From positions 1,798,001 through 1,862,000 of the forward strand of contig NC_065574.1 in assembly GCF_937616625.2 (NCBI RefSeq): a DNA stretch of 64,000 nucleotides, in the 5' to 3' direction. Positions 23,801 to 38,786 of this stretch are shown here, one piece after another. Position 1 is the first letter of the stretch. Each line of letters begins with the position of its first letter. Under the pieces are notes generated by a model, which saw only the letters and a list, made by a program, of their open reading frames with translations, had not been told where the DNA came from and made no database searches. The position numbers and the translations under genes are program-made. This stretch comes from Mercurialis annua (taxonomy: Eukaryota > Streptophyta > Magnoliopsida > Malpighiales > Euphorbiaceae).

Positions 23801-25443
23801 CGAGTTAATGTATGGAACCAATCGGAGTTTGGAAAAGGTTAGTTCTGCCTTTTTGTATTTCATGCCAATGGATTGTGGCATTTTCTCTTATGAAAGAACG
23901 AAAGTCTTGAGTTTTTGTTTGCTCAAAAGTATGTGACTAAGTTTTGTGTATGTAACAGGCTCGAAGGCTGCTGAAATCACTGGTGATCATTGGAAGCATA
24001 CTAGGATTGCTTTTAGGAATTTTCGGAACTTCTGTTCCTTGGTTGTTCCCGACTATCTTCACTCCTGATCTGAAGATTATCCAAGAGGTTAATTCTCATC
24101 CATACAAATTTTAGAAAATACACTCTCCATGGATGCCAAAACATTACAAACATAGCAAAAAGTAAAACAGTTAGAATTATGTTAATAGAACGTGAAGCTT
24201 CACACTTAACTAAGTGCTGTATTAATTCCTAGCTATATGGCCCTTATTCACCATATCGCTTGGTTAAGGTCTACATTTTCAGCAAGGTCTAGTCTGTATA
24301 TAACCCTATCATGTTCAGCAACAATGATTCCAACCAATATTATCTGTTTTTCTTGGATAGTAAACCAAATCCGTATTGGCAGTCATGCCAGTTCTGCTAT
24401 TATGCAAAGTTTTATATTACCAACAAACATGAACTGAACTATGATGAAATAAATCGACATAGTAAATAGCAAATACTCAATTGATAAGGTTTTAGTTTCC
24501 TGGTGAAAACATTAGATAATTGATGGTGTAATTTTTTGACATCTAATTATTTTTCATGCTGTGGTAATTTCTATGCAGATGCACAAAGTACTGATACCAT
24601 TCTTTATGTCACTAGCTGTGACACCCTGCATTCTCTGCTTTGAAGGAACTTTGCTGGTATGTTTGATCATAATCATATTTTGACATAACTCGATATGAGT
24701 TTCAAAACATTCTTGTGACTAAGTTTTTTCTAATTTGAGTTTCTTAAACTCTGGTTATTTTGCTAAGGAAGAGTCAGCAAATGATGGTATGCAATGGTTG
24801 GTGTGTGTATCTTTCAGAATCATGAATTTCTGTATGAATGCAGGCCGGCCGGGATCTCAAATTTCTTAGCATGGCAATGAGTGGATGTTTTTCTGTGGGT
24901 GCTCTAGTGCTCTTGGTAAATATTCACTTCTCGACAAGCTCTGTTCTGAAACTATTTTTGCACGTTGCTTGGTTCAATGCTATTTGTACAATTCATTTAT
25001 TTGTAAATGAATTCATTTGACTTCAAAACTGATCAATTCTATATAGCTTAATAGATAGAACTATTAAATGACTTACAAATGAATTTGGAAATTTGTGGAA
25101 TTCATTGGAACCAAATGTAATGTACCATTATACACTTATACATTAGAAATGACCAATGTCCCTTTTGCTTGTTCATGTCAGCTTGTGAATAGCAGAGGAT
25201 ATGGATTGGTAGGATGCTGGTGTACACTCCTAGGTTTCCAATGGGTAAGATGAACATTTTCAGCAAATAAGTATGCCAAGTTTCAATCTTTACTTAGAGG
25301 AGTGTTTTTAGCTCTATTCATTGTAACTTTTATTTTCTCAGGCTCGGTTTTTCATTACTCTTCAACGCCTTCTTTCCCCGAGTGGCATACTTTTCTCTGA
25401 AGATTTAGGTCAGCATGAATTGCAGAAGCTAAAAGCCACATAG
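20881..25443 (+). CDS. MATE-family transporter, EDS5/DTX46-like, plastid type (tandem copy 2)
   Basis: A 551-residue paralogue of the preceding gene. Exons: 20881-21319, 21464-21558, 22136-22244, 22380-22435, 22832-22887, 23050-23188, 23350-23487, 23572-23640, 23727-23837, 23959-24087, 24579-24656, 24844-24915, 25182-25244 and 25342-25443. Every exon except the first has exactly the same length as in copy 1, proving tandem duplication of a complete gene. The N-terminal 100 residues are unrelated in detail but again Ser/His/Gln-rich and transit-peptide-like, with an acidic end. The core keeps [30 protein letters not shown] and [11 protein letters not shown]. Differences such as GTLSLAAHQ for GTNSVAAHQ, and many conservative changes, show an old duplication with both copies under constraint. 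No stop, frameshift or splice defect is visible. Role as for copy 1: probably a plastid-envelope exporter, substrate unknown. Intron 2 carries a hAT MITE. Confidence 0.93.
21591..21702. mobile_element. hAT-like MITE, family H1, in MATE copy 2 intron 2
   Basis: A 112-bp element has termini TTAGGGAGCACG and CGTGCTACCTAG (inverted). It is flanked by a perfect 8-bp duplication GTGGCAAC (21583-21590 and 21703-21710), the length made by hAT transposases. This copy defines the family ends. Confidence 0.9.
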
Positions 25444-26234
25444 TTGTCCATAAGAATAATGGATAAAATCATATTCAAGAATTATTTAAAAAGTTCAAGC
25501 CTCGGTCACCGATGAAGGTCAAGCATCACAATTGTTGCACGGAAACAAAAACTCCAAAGCAAAAAACACCAAATCTGGATATCACAAAAAACTGGAGAAG
25601 TTTTCCTACAATATAGTTCTTCAATGATTAAATGAGGCTAAAGTTGATTTACCGGAAAGGCTGAAGCTGCAAATAGTGCATACTAGAACTTGAAAAGCTT
25701 TCCCATATTAATTCAGGGAAATATGTCATTAAACTTAAATGTTGTTTATGAAACTCTCGCTGTAATACAAAACTTGATTCGCCATAAAAACATAAGACAA
25801 ATGTATTAAAATGTCAAACATACAAGCAACATTCTTTGAATTCCCATGTAAACTCAATCTTTTTGTGGAATTAGTACAGTAAACTACATCACTAAGCTCT
25901 GCAAATCCATGAGCAAATATTTCTAATTATCTGAGAGAGGGACAGAGAGACAACTCGTTCATATTGGCAGCTTAACAATTAAAAAAGTTAGCTACGAAGC
26001 TACACTACAAACAGTACCATCCAAGCGGACTAACCTTCATTTCAATCCATTTTGGGAATGGTTTAAGAGATCCTGTCTCGATAACCAATAAGCTCAACTA
26101 AATCTTCATTTCAGTTGAAAATCATTATCTCCTGCCAAAATGTAATGACTAGCGAAAAAATTTCTCATGTAAGGAAGTCTTATAATAGGCTCGGCTTAAA
26201 CAATTGCAAAAAGAGCGCCTGCAAATATTCTTGT
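25444..26234. other. Convergent 3' regions of MATE copy 2 and the CRM gene
   Basis: No coding sequence is seen. The stretch must hold both 3' UTRs, since the genes are transcribed toward each other. Short frames here (for example plus 26115-26318) overlap the CRM gene's last exon on the other strand and are spurious. Confidence 0.6.
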
Positions 26235-28084
26235 TCAGCTCTGGGCTGTCCTGCTGCTTCCACGTTGGCCACGCGCAGAAAACCTAGGTACTTGTGCTTT
26301 TCGCTGCATCTTCAGTAATGCAATCAATAAAGATTATAAACATTAGCAAAATATCATTTCTTGCAGTGTAAGGCTCATCAAAAGAAATCTTAAAAGGAAA
26401 TTTCTCTTTCTCTTGTCTTTACCGGTGTTATAGGCTTGAATCTTGATTCTTTTCTCACATACATTTTGCGAGCCTGTCTCCTTTTCTCCTCTGCCTCCAT
26501 TTTGGAAAGACTAGGTCGGTATATAATCACTGTTCGACCAATTTGACCAACCACCACTGACCCAGTTGCTTCCTCCAAACTCCGGATCACATCCTCTAGC
26601 TCCCCTGGACAAGTCCTGTGTATTTTGATCTGTTCAGAGCATTCAATCATTGTCTTAGCATACTAAACAACTCTGCCGTCTTCACCAATGCAAAAAGTAG
26701 AACAGATTGCTTGACCAGGACAGCTATGAATATGCAAATACACACTCACAGCAATTTGCATAATCTAATGAAATGCTTGCTCAAATTAAAATTTGAAAAA
26801 TCACTAACCTAGGTAGCACAGACACGAACACAGAGAAACGAGACACTTGGACACGGAAACGGACAAACGACCCTATTTAAAGGTTTCCTATGTTAAAAAT
26901 GAGATTTCCCATCTGAAACACCAAGTTTCCGACACGTTTCTAAAAGGAAAACATTTATTGAATGAGGTGTCCGTGCTACCTAGTCACTGACAAATGATTT
27001 TAAGATGCATTTCAACAGAAGATCTATCATCAAGTTGTACCGAAACGAAAACAACAAAACTAGTAGTATGTTTTATTAAAAATAAGCTATAAATATAAAA
27101 TTTCAGAACTTTAGAAGCATTTCCGTAAACAAATCGCATCACTCTATTAAGTTTTCGTGCAACATAGCAGGAAACTATTCTAAAATGAGATTACATTACA
27201 CATAACACATGAGAATGGAACTAGACTACTAGTATATAGCATTCTAGAACTGATCCTAAAAACTTGGCATAAGCCACAAATTCACAATCAATTCATAACC
27301 AATCCAGCTTTCCATCTAAACAAACACATCATTAAATACCACAAAAAAAATAAACCAAGATAAAAAATTTATTTTTCAGCAAATTATCCTAAGTTAAAAA
27401 TTCAACCTACCACAAAGCACCACCCAAACAAACACAATCACCACTAAATTACATAACCAGTAGAAAAAAAACAAAGCTTAAAAATACCTTCAAAAGCTCA
27501 TTAGCTTCAAGAGTCTCAATAAAAGAAGTGGCAACATTATCAGTAAAACCAGACTTTCCAATCAGCTGACTCTTCAGCTTCTTCCCCAAACTATTTGCAT
27601 ACGAAGCCAAATCTTTTTTTTCTTTCACTGTCAAATTCGGTACTTCAAACCTAATTTTCTCCTTCTCCGCTTCTTTAGGAGACAAAGACCCCTCTGCCCC
27701 TCCATTATCTTCCAATTCCAGCTCAGTTTCATCATCATCCACGTCATCAGCCATGTCATCTTCTTGTTCTTGTTCTTGTTCTAAGGAAATGGAGTGATTG
27801 GACAGAGATGTGGAGATGGAATTGGCGAAGAGGAGAGAATGAGGAGTGATTAGTGGAGACTGGAGGGAAGAAAATAATGGAGTTGTGGTGTTTTTTTGAT
27901 AATTTGAGAGGAACATGAGAGGTTTTTTGTTTGTGAAATTAGCGGTGGTGGTGGTGGTGGAGGAGGAAGAAGAAATGGGTCCGGAGAAAGATGAAAGGAG
28001 AGGTGGAGGGGGAGGTGGGGGGCGGAGGAAACGGTGGAGGAGATGGATTGTGGTGGTTGTTGATGATGATAAGACCACCGCCAT
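26235..28084 (-). CDS. CRM-domain (CRS1/YhbY) RNA-binding protein, plastid type
   Basis: Three exons: 27488-28084, 26423-26629 and 26235-26309 (or 26235-26303), giving about 292 residues. The N-terminus has poly-Thr, poly-Pro and poly-Ser tracts like a transit peptide, then an acidic EQEQEQEDD/DDVDDDETE stretch (about 100-125). A single CRM domain spans about 150-247: LTVKEKKDL opening, the GKSG loop at 176-179 that contacts RNA in this fold, then TCPGELEDV and VVVGQIGRTVIIYRP. The tail is Arg/Ser-rich and ends RGSSRTAQS. CRM domains derive from the bacterial ribosome-assembly factor YhbY; single-domain plant members such as CFM4 act in plastid rRNA processing. From memory, Arabidopsis places a CRM gene next to both EDS5 and DTX46, supporting orthology. 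The last intron has two in-frame acceptors six bases apart (26310 or 26304). Confidence 0.9.
26809..26983. mobile_element. hAT-like MITE, family H1, in CRM-gene intron 1
   Basis: Inverted ends CTAGGTAGCAC and GTGCTACCTAG are flanked by 8-bp TCACTAAC (26801-26808) and TCACTGAC (26984-26991), one mismatch. The internal ACACGGAAACGG and GTTTCCTATG motifs are shared with the other copies. Confidence 0.88.
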
Positions 28085-29400
28085 TAGTGTAGAGTGAGGG
28101 AGGCGACTGATTGACTGACTGATTGATGGAGGTTTTAGGAAGGAGGCGAAAGTACTGAAGTAGGTGCCATTTTTTTATCTCGTGTTTGGATAAGGAGAAA
28201 ATTTCGAAAAGAGAAAATTAAATAAAAACTTATACTAAAAAATTAAATATAATGTTTTAATAATATAAAAATTAGAAATAACTCGAAAAAAATTTAAATA
28301 TTTAACAATTGGCATAATATTTATTGAAATAATAAATTTTATTGGATACTTATGTTAGACTGAAAAGATAATTATTAATTTAAACTAACTATATAATACT
28401 AGTGAGTTGTAGTTTAAATGGTATAAACGTTGGACAGCTATAGTTTGAATAAAATATATATATATATATATATATATGAGATAAATTCATTTAACTATAT
28501 ATAATTTTAACTTTTGTAATATTATTGCAATGTGAAATTAAATTTTAGCCAAAAATTTCTAATTTTTATAGTTGATATAAAACGTCACATTGAAAAGTAT
28601 TTTACTTATCTTTTCTGTTTATATTCAAAATCCTCAATTTTAGTCTTTTTGTCAATTTTCAATTTTAAAGTAGTCATATATTTCAATTGAAGCATAAAAA
28701 AGTTTATACGAACCTTTTGCACACATTTGAAATTATTAAAGATAAAAGTTAATTGAAACATTATGAAACGATATAATTGATAAATTTAACTTTTTTTCAA
28801 TTTAATTTGAACAAATAGCTACAACTGAGACTAAAAGTTATAAAATGAGTTAAAAATAACGATTTTAAGAGTTTGGCCATAAATAAAAAAAGTCAAAAAA
28901 ATATAGCATTTTTACGTGATTGAGTCTTGATATAAATAAAAGAAATGTTAATTTGTAAAGTAGTCTTAGTCTAATTATAAGAAAAAAGTATGAGCATTTT
29001 GTGTCATTTGTCTACTTATTTAAGTTATTTTATCCCTCCTCAAATTTTGATGATATAGTTCAATTGCCATAATGTCAAATTAAGTGCACCTAAAAATTGT
29101 GGTGAGTGCACATTCATGGTGAGTGTACATTCTTTTTTCCAACCAAAAAAATCCTTTAAAATCGAAATAAATTAAATACAAATACAAATAAAAAATAAAA
29201 AATAAACCAAGTAATTGAAAATTTAGAATACCCTTAAACTAGATGTGTTTGGTCTATAAGATTTTCATACCATCACTAGGACCTGTATATCTTGAACCAG
29301 CTTTTTACTCTGATTGCGATAGCCTAAAAGGTCGACAATAGACAGAGACTCACGAAGTCCAAATTTTATTTATTTTGTACATATTTTAAAAAAGAACATT
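28085..29400. other. Spacer between CRM and MEI2-type genes, with a SINE fragment and TA repeat
   Basis: It holds the CRM promoter near 28085-28200, a plus-oriented SINE head fragment (28403-28450; GTAGTTTAAATGGTATAAAC resembles the A-box end of the SINE at 10664-11203), and a (TA)n run at 28454-28477. Otherwise it is AT-rich without genes. Confidence 0.55.
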
Positions 29401-29997
29401 AAAATGCACAAATTTAAGCTATTAAGTTTTAACCTGCAATTTCCAAACATACTAGTATACTACTGAAGATGATCATCCAGGAAAAAGCAATAAAATTAAA
29501 AGAAAGCTACTACATTTCATTACATATACAGATTACAGACAGACAAAACATTCATCCACATGACACAAGGAGGGTGGACCCCACCACCTGCCCTTTCCAT
29601 GGCTGGTGCCAAGCTCCACCCCCTCTCTTCTTCATCTTCTCAACAAGAACAACGTAGATACCCAAACCCTAACATATAAACAAATTCATACATAACAGTA
29701 ACTGCCAAGCGAGACGACATTGGCTGTTCTTTACAAACTACCCAATATAATTGCGACACGTAGGAATGTATCACAATTACACTGGGTAGTTCATAGTTAT
29801 ACTGCTATACATGACCCGTATGGTTGCTCATACACATCGTACAAGCAACAAAAACTAGCTAATAACCAACATAACTAGACCAGTAAACAGTAAACCGAAA
29901 ACTAACTACCACTTCACTTGACTAACTAGCTAGTGACTGAAACTGAAACTTGATGATATATGGTCACATCAGCAGCAAGGCCAACAAATCTGAAGAG

Positions 29998-31703
29998 CTA
30001 GATTTGGTGATGCTGGCCCGATACACGTCTCCCTATGATCGTCTGCTTCACTAAAGCCTTGGAACCATCCCGAGGTGGGCTGAACCAAACTGGTAGAAAA
30101 TCATCAGTTTCACACTCAAAATATGAGCCCTGAAAATGCCTTACCAGCTCCTCTATTCCCTGTTTACACACAAACAGAAGGTTTTCAGGTTTAGTTTTAG
30201 GGCTTAGGTTATAGGTTTGGTGCAATTTTCAAGAAAAAATGATGATTAGCTCTATTCTATACATGCATATGAAAGAGTAGGGTTACATTTTTTGAGTTGT
30301 AGTCTTTTTTACAATTTTATTTTATTTCATTTTAGTATAATTATTTTATTTTATTTCATTTTAGTATAATTATTTTATTTTATTTCATTTTAGTATAATT
30401 TATATTTTTCTGACGATGGGAGGCAACTCGATAATTTAAGCAGCGAAATTATTGCTTATGGGGCAGACGAAAAATTACGTGGCTATCCAACTTTTTCGTT
30501 GACATAAGTAATTATTAGCCGAAATTGCTAAAATAACCTTAACGTTTTCGAAAATTAAAAATTGGGTTAACAAAAGATCAAAAATGAAACGATAGTAATC
30601 TAAAACGTCGAGAAATTTAAACCCGGAAACCATACCTGGAGTCTTGCACTAGTTACTTCACAAATCTTGGCAGATTGAAAAAGACTCCAGTGTTTGTTAT
30701 TTACTGCGAGGTAAAACTTCCATGCTGCTCTTGGCTCAGTAAAATTGACGAATGCATAGCCCTTGTTGACCTTGTTACTGCACCACCATTAAAAGAATGA
30801 ACTTATATAAATTGAAAAGGATCAAGTAGTTTAATGAGTATTAATTAAATAAATTAAAGAAACGTACTCAAAATCCATCGGAAGATACAAGAAATCAAAG
30901 GCTGACAAGATTCTATCATTATTCTGGAGTTTATTTGCCTTTTCATTCTCCAACATGCAGTGATTATCAAGAAATTCCATCAGCAAAACACGGCTGCAAA
31001 AGTAACACATTAATTAATGAACCAAACAAATTTCAAAAAGACCAAAATAAAACATGCAATAAATAGAAAACAAACGAAATTTTGGAATATGAAGGGACTC
31101 ATACGTGTATTTATTGGGGATATTCTTGATCATGACAGTAGTACAGTGACCGTCGGATTGAATTGGTACAACAGGATATGATTTTGGTCTGCAACGAAAC
31201 CCTAAACTAGACCTTGCATGCAGTCTTCTACTACTAGAATTACCATTACTATTATACCCTTTTGCTCTCTCATTACCATAATACCCTCCTTTTCTTGCTC
31301 CTCCTCTTTTACAGTTACTGCTCGGTGGTTTTGGATTAGTATTACCACCTCTAGAAACCACCTCTATCTCCGGTTTCGGTTCATGCAACACTTGGGTTGG
31401 GGTCATGAGGTTACTAGAGCTGGTTTGAACCGAGTCATTAGGGCTTGGCTCATTCACTGGCGGAGGGTTAACAGAGCGGCGGTGAATGTGATCATCGTGG
31501 TTTTGCAGTAAGAATCCGTTACTGCGGTGAATATTACTGTAGTGGAGAACAGGAGAGTAGTAGATAGAGCTGTGACCAGGATTGATCGGAGATGGAAAAA
31601 ATAGATTAAAGTGGTGATGGGGAGAAGGGCTTACATGATAAACCAGAAGTTTGGCCGGAAAAAACTCGGCAGCTCTTGGGTTTAATCTGCTTTGAACCGC
31701 CAT
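29998..31703 (-). CDS. MEI2 C-terminal-RRM-only-like RNA-binding protein
   Basis: Four exons (31105-31703, 30868-30993, 30636-30777, 29998-30159) encode 342 residues. The N-terminal half (1-185) is low-complexity, rich in Ser, Pro, His and Asn, with basic Arg/Gly stretches (KRGGARKGG near 130). The C-terminal half is the third RRM of MEI2-type proteins: TTVMIKNIPNKYTR (about 188-201), MEFLDNHC, DFLYLPMDF and the RNP1-like KGYAFVNFT (247-255), continuing to a conserved tail with GIEELVRHFQGS. MEI2 proteins bind RNA in meiosis and development. The truncated plant class (MCT1/MCT2 in Arabidopsis, TE1 relatives) keeps only this domain, so absence of RRM1-2 is normal. The MAVQSRLNPRAAEFFP start is a family-like opening. 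A hAT MITE sits directly upstream of the TATA box. Tissue role unknown. Confidence 0.9.
30313..30400. repeat. Three-copy 28-bp tandem repeat in an intron
   Basis: Three head-to-tail copies of TTTTATTTTATTTCATTTTA followed by GTATAATT lie in the third intron of the MEI2-type gene. They are almost identical. Confidence 0.85.
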
Positions 31704-31831
31704 ACCAGTAGAATTGGTAAGTGAAAGGAAAAAGAAATTCCTCTCAGAAAAAAAGGAAAAAGAAACACAGACAAAGGAGATGAAAACTTTTTTTTTCCGG
31801 TTAATTGAGAGAATAAGTAGATTTTGGAGTG

Positions 31832-31839
31832 TATATATA
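31832..31839 (-). promoter_or_regulatory. TATA box of the MEI2-type gene
   Basis: TATATATA, within the palindrome GTGTATATATACAC, lies about 130 bases upstream of the start codon, just inside the left target-site duplication of a MITE. Confidence 0.6.
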
Positions 31840-31848
31840 CACTAAGCA

Positions 31849-32080
31849 GAGAAATTCTCGTGTGAACTAAGTTCGTCAAGTAGAATTGTAAACTATCTGT
31901 TAAAAATATGACACGTGGCGTAATTAATATAAATAACCAACTATTAAATAACTTATTAATTTATTTAAAACATAAAACTATTAAATGATTAGTTGTTAAT
32001 ATTAATTATGCCACGTGTCATATTTTTAATAAATAATTCACAGACCTACGTGACGAATTTATTCACACAAATATTTGTCA
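31849..32080. mobile_element. hAT-like MITE carrying paired ACGT boxes in a promoter
   Basis: A 232-bp foldback element is flanked by a perfect 8-bp duplication ACTAAGCA (31841-31848, 32081-32088). The two arms are complementary for about 110 bases. Each arm has AAAAATATGACACGTGGC, so two copies of ACACGTGGC (ABRE/G-box class) face each other at about 31909-31919 and 32010-32020. A related half-copy lies near 35806-35840. Confidence 0.88.
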
Positions 32081-33067
32081 ACTAAGCATAACTGGCGGTT
32101 ATTAGCCAAAAGCATACCTAACCTTTATACTTTATATCAAAATAGCACTTAAATATTAATTTGTATTTGTTTTACATTAATTTTTTTACAAAATTCTGCA
32201 CTTTCAAAGACGTGGCCAAATCGTAATATGCGGCATATATAGAATATATTTTTTTAATAAATGAATAGTAAATTGATTCTAATTAACTAATAATAATCTC
32301 ATAAAAGAACCGGTCGCATAATATTTTTTAAAAAAATTAAAATTTTATAAAATGAAAATAACGGATGATTAACTCAAAATAATTTATTAAAAATTTGAAA
32401 TATAAATAAAATAAAATAGACTATCGGTCAATTATTTTAAAAAGAATTTAAACTTGTAAGTAAAATTAAAGTAAAATGGACTAATAATTGTTTACTAAGC
32501 TAAACTGAAAGTAAACTTGACGTAATTTTTTATTTGGAAAGAACAAACTAAAATTGATTGTAAGCAGTGGCAGTTGACGATGGTCTGAGATGGCAGCTGT
32601 CAGGGAGGTAGATGGCGATAGTAATAGCAATTAAATAAAAATATTATTATAAATATTAGTATTATTTAACAGTAGTATATCTATATTAAAAAAAATTAGT
32701 CTTGATTTTTCTAGAAATATTTTAGATTTTAGCAATGTTATTTAAACCGGACCAGACCGTCTGGCCGAACCGGGTTAACCAAGAACCGGTCATTGGTCCG
32801 GTCCGCTTAAACATCAAAGTCAAAGTTTCAAAAAATCCGTCATAGACGGATTGAACCGAAAAAGTACGGTTTTTGACCGAAACCAGACAAACCCAATTTT
32901 TAAAATAAATGATCAAAAAATAGTTTATTTGCCAATAGAATATTTATGTGGTCCTCCATACACAGTGACATGTCCACTTCACATGTGTTATTTATTTCCC
33001 TCTTTTATACAAACACACATTTTTTTCTCTTTCATACATTATCATTTTTTTCCCATATATATTTTTT

Positions 33068-33701
33068 TCCCTCCTCCTAATAGAATTATCCACTTTGTCT
33101 TTATCACACATTTTAAGAAAACATAATTATTGTAATGAAACTTTTAAAATTTTGACTACTTTTTTTATTATACCCTCATTTAATGTAAGGTTCACATTCA
33201 ATTTACTTTATTAGTGGAATTTAAATAGTGATAGAATATGAAGATTGGTTTTTAAAATTGTTACTTTTTGAATGTGGACAAGAGTTCTTAGACAAAAAAT
33301 TGAATAAAGGGTCAACGCGCCCCCTAGACTTGTGATAGAGGGTCATCTAACCCAATTTATATTTTTTGACCAACTAGCCCCAAAACTCTTCATTTTTAGG
33401 TCAAATAGTCTCATAATTGTACATTTTAAAATGTGTAGAATACAAATCGGAGGTGAGAAATACAAAAAGTAATTAGATACTTCCCTAATTGTTGCGATAG
33501 AATTATTTTAAATATATTTTTTTGAAATAAAAATATAAATTATGGGGTTATTTGACCCAAAAATGAAGAGTTTTTGGGGTTAACTGCTCAAAAAAGTATA
33601 AAATTGGTTTAGATGATCCTGTGTCATAAGTTCAGGGAGCTCGTTGATCCTTTATTTCAAAAAATTTGCCAAAATGGACAACTATATTGGGACGGAAGGA
33701 G
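33068..33701. mobile_element. Stowaway-type MITE (family S2), copy B, interrupted by MITE X
   Basis: The right end GGGACGGAAGGAG is followed by TA. The left end CCCTCCTCCTAATAGAATTA is a decayed CTCCCTCCGT terminus. The body is the reverse complement of the family S2 copy at 7159-7441 (shared GTGGACAAGAGTT, TTATCACACATTTTAAGAAA). It is split by MITE X. Confidence 0.8.
33301..33660. mobile_element. MITE family X, copy B, uninterrupted
   Basis: A 360-bp element starts TGAATAAAGGGTCAACGCGC and ends with the inverted equivalent, with AAAAAT on both sides as a probable duplication. It aligns over its length with copy A (5708-6328) once that copy's Stowaway is removed. Confidence 0.85.
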
Positions 33702-34149
33702 TATTATATTTCACCCAAACAAACGTATGCATTATATCTCATATTTTCTATTTATTACTTATATTTCATATTTTTATTTATTAATTTTGGCTATTTAATT
33801 TAAGTGTTATTATTTATAAAAATATTAAATGTTTTTATTTATAAATTTTAATTTTATAATTTTAATTTAATAAAAATATTATTAAAATAAAAAGATATTT
33901 TTTTAGCTTAGGTAGGAGTAAATATTTTTTTATATTCTTAAACATTTAACATTCTATTTTACATAATATTTTTTAAAAAAAAATATTTAATTAATTTATC
34001 ATATTTTTTATTTATAATACATGTATTTATATTTAAATAATTTATATTTATTATAATTAAAAAATCTGGTTGAACCCGGTCGAACCTTGAACCCCGAATA
34101 AAGCCGGTTCAATCTCCGGTCCGGATTTAAAAATATTGGGTTTTAGTAT

Positions 34150-35564
34150 TTATCAAATTTTTCCTGAAATCTAATTATAAATATCAAGTGGCAGCGTTAT
34201 TTTAATTTCATAAATAAAGTTTATTTAATTTTTTTTGCCAAAGATAAATTAATATTAATGATAAAATTGACAACAAGAATCTCAAATCTAACCACAACAT
34301 TGGGCTAGATAAATATAAAAAGAAAGAGCATTTCGGCTACATACGATGCCACCGAAAACCATATATTACAAACCCGATCGAACAAACTAAATCCATATAT
34401 AGATCTAGATGAATAGGTATGGTAACTTACTATTTTTTTTAAAAAAATACAACAAAAAAATCGTAAATCTATTATAAATCTAAAAGACATATATCAAGTC
34501 GTAGAAATATCAAACTCGTAAGTTGATCTTCCATATAAAAAGCAAGAATCTTGTATTTGTAGATCTAACCGGTGGGATGATGGTTCCTAAATAATCTCCG
34601 GTGGAAAGTCTATATTTAGAGAAAAGAAAAAGTACATATAGATATAGAGTAGAAAAAAACATTTAAAATTTATTAAAACATATAAATATGAATTTGAAGA
34701 TGCTGGAATGCAGCATTATTTTGCATTATACTACTAATTATAGTAAGAAATTGAAAGAGAAAGTGGCAGGTAATATCGGTGAAGGTCATCATGTTCTTTG
34801 GAAACTCAAATATATCTGCGGCTTTCCATTTAATGCTTTGATTTTGAAAGACGTTAATTTTTCTTTGTAGTTTCATTTTTGTTTGTCACTCTGTTCGAGT
34901 CTGACGCCGAATGCTCCATCCCATTTCCTGCAATTGCCGTCAAAATTTGTGATTATAGCTAACCTTGGATGAATCCGCTCACTTGCAATTTAAATTTAAT
35001 TTGATATTTTAATATAAGAAAAACATTCGATTTAATTTATAATCTCTCCGTCCCAATAGAGTTGTCAACTTAATGTTAGTTCAACTATGATTTGTTTTGT
35101 ATTTTCTTAATGAATTGCTCCATCTTTTGTCTCTTTTTTTTAAGGAGACTCACTTTTTTATTCAATTCATCTTTTTTTTATGCAAACTGATAGTAATCAC
35201 AATAGAAAGTAATTTATTTCTTACATTTACTACAAAAATATTAGTGGCTTAATTAGAAAATAATGTTAAAGAGGGGCAAATTTAGGGTTAAAACTTTAAC
35301 GGACGATTTTTCATATTAACCCGTACGAAACTTAAAATCGGAACTTTCTAAAAGAAATTGTATTCCTAATCATATTCTATCATATTGTTCGTTTGATTGA
35401 TCAATTCTCATATTAGATCTAAATAGTTTCGTATTCCTCTTTGCAATATCAATTCATTTTTCATACTATAAATTTGAGAAAAATGAGATATACATTTGAT
35501 GAATTAATTTTTCTATTTCCAAGTGAAAATACCCTTGAAAATAAAAATGATAGTTAAAAATAGT
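34150..35564. other. Spacer downstream of the FGGY kinase gene
   Basis: AT-rich with no gene seen. One Stowaway end (CTCTCCGTCCCAATAGAGTT, 35044-35063) appears without a clear partner. The open frames here are short and without homology. Confidence 0.5.
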
Positions 35565-38744
<3,180 letters not shown>

Positions 38745-38786
38745 GTTCAGCTCTTTCCAATGGATAAGGAGTGCGTTTCTGCCCAA

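Larger units (their letters stand above)
32733..34138. mobile_element. hAT-like TIR element containing two nested insertions
   Basis: Termini CAATGTTATTTAAACCGGAC and, on the other strand, CAATATTTTTAAATCCGGAC are flanked by 8-bp GATTTTAG (32725-32732) and GGTTTTAG (34139-34146), one mismatch. Subterminal GAACCGG motifs are repeated in both arms. There is no transposase; 33068-33701 is a later Stowaway insertion. Confidence 0.82.

Noticed and set aside
31218..31511. 97-residue plus-strand frame
   Set aside because: Antisense shadow of the low-complexity first exon of the MEI2-type gene.
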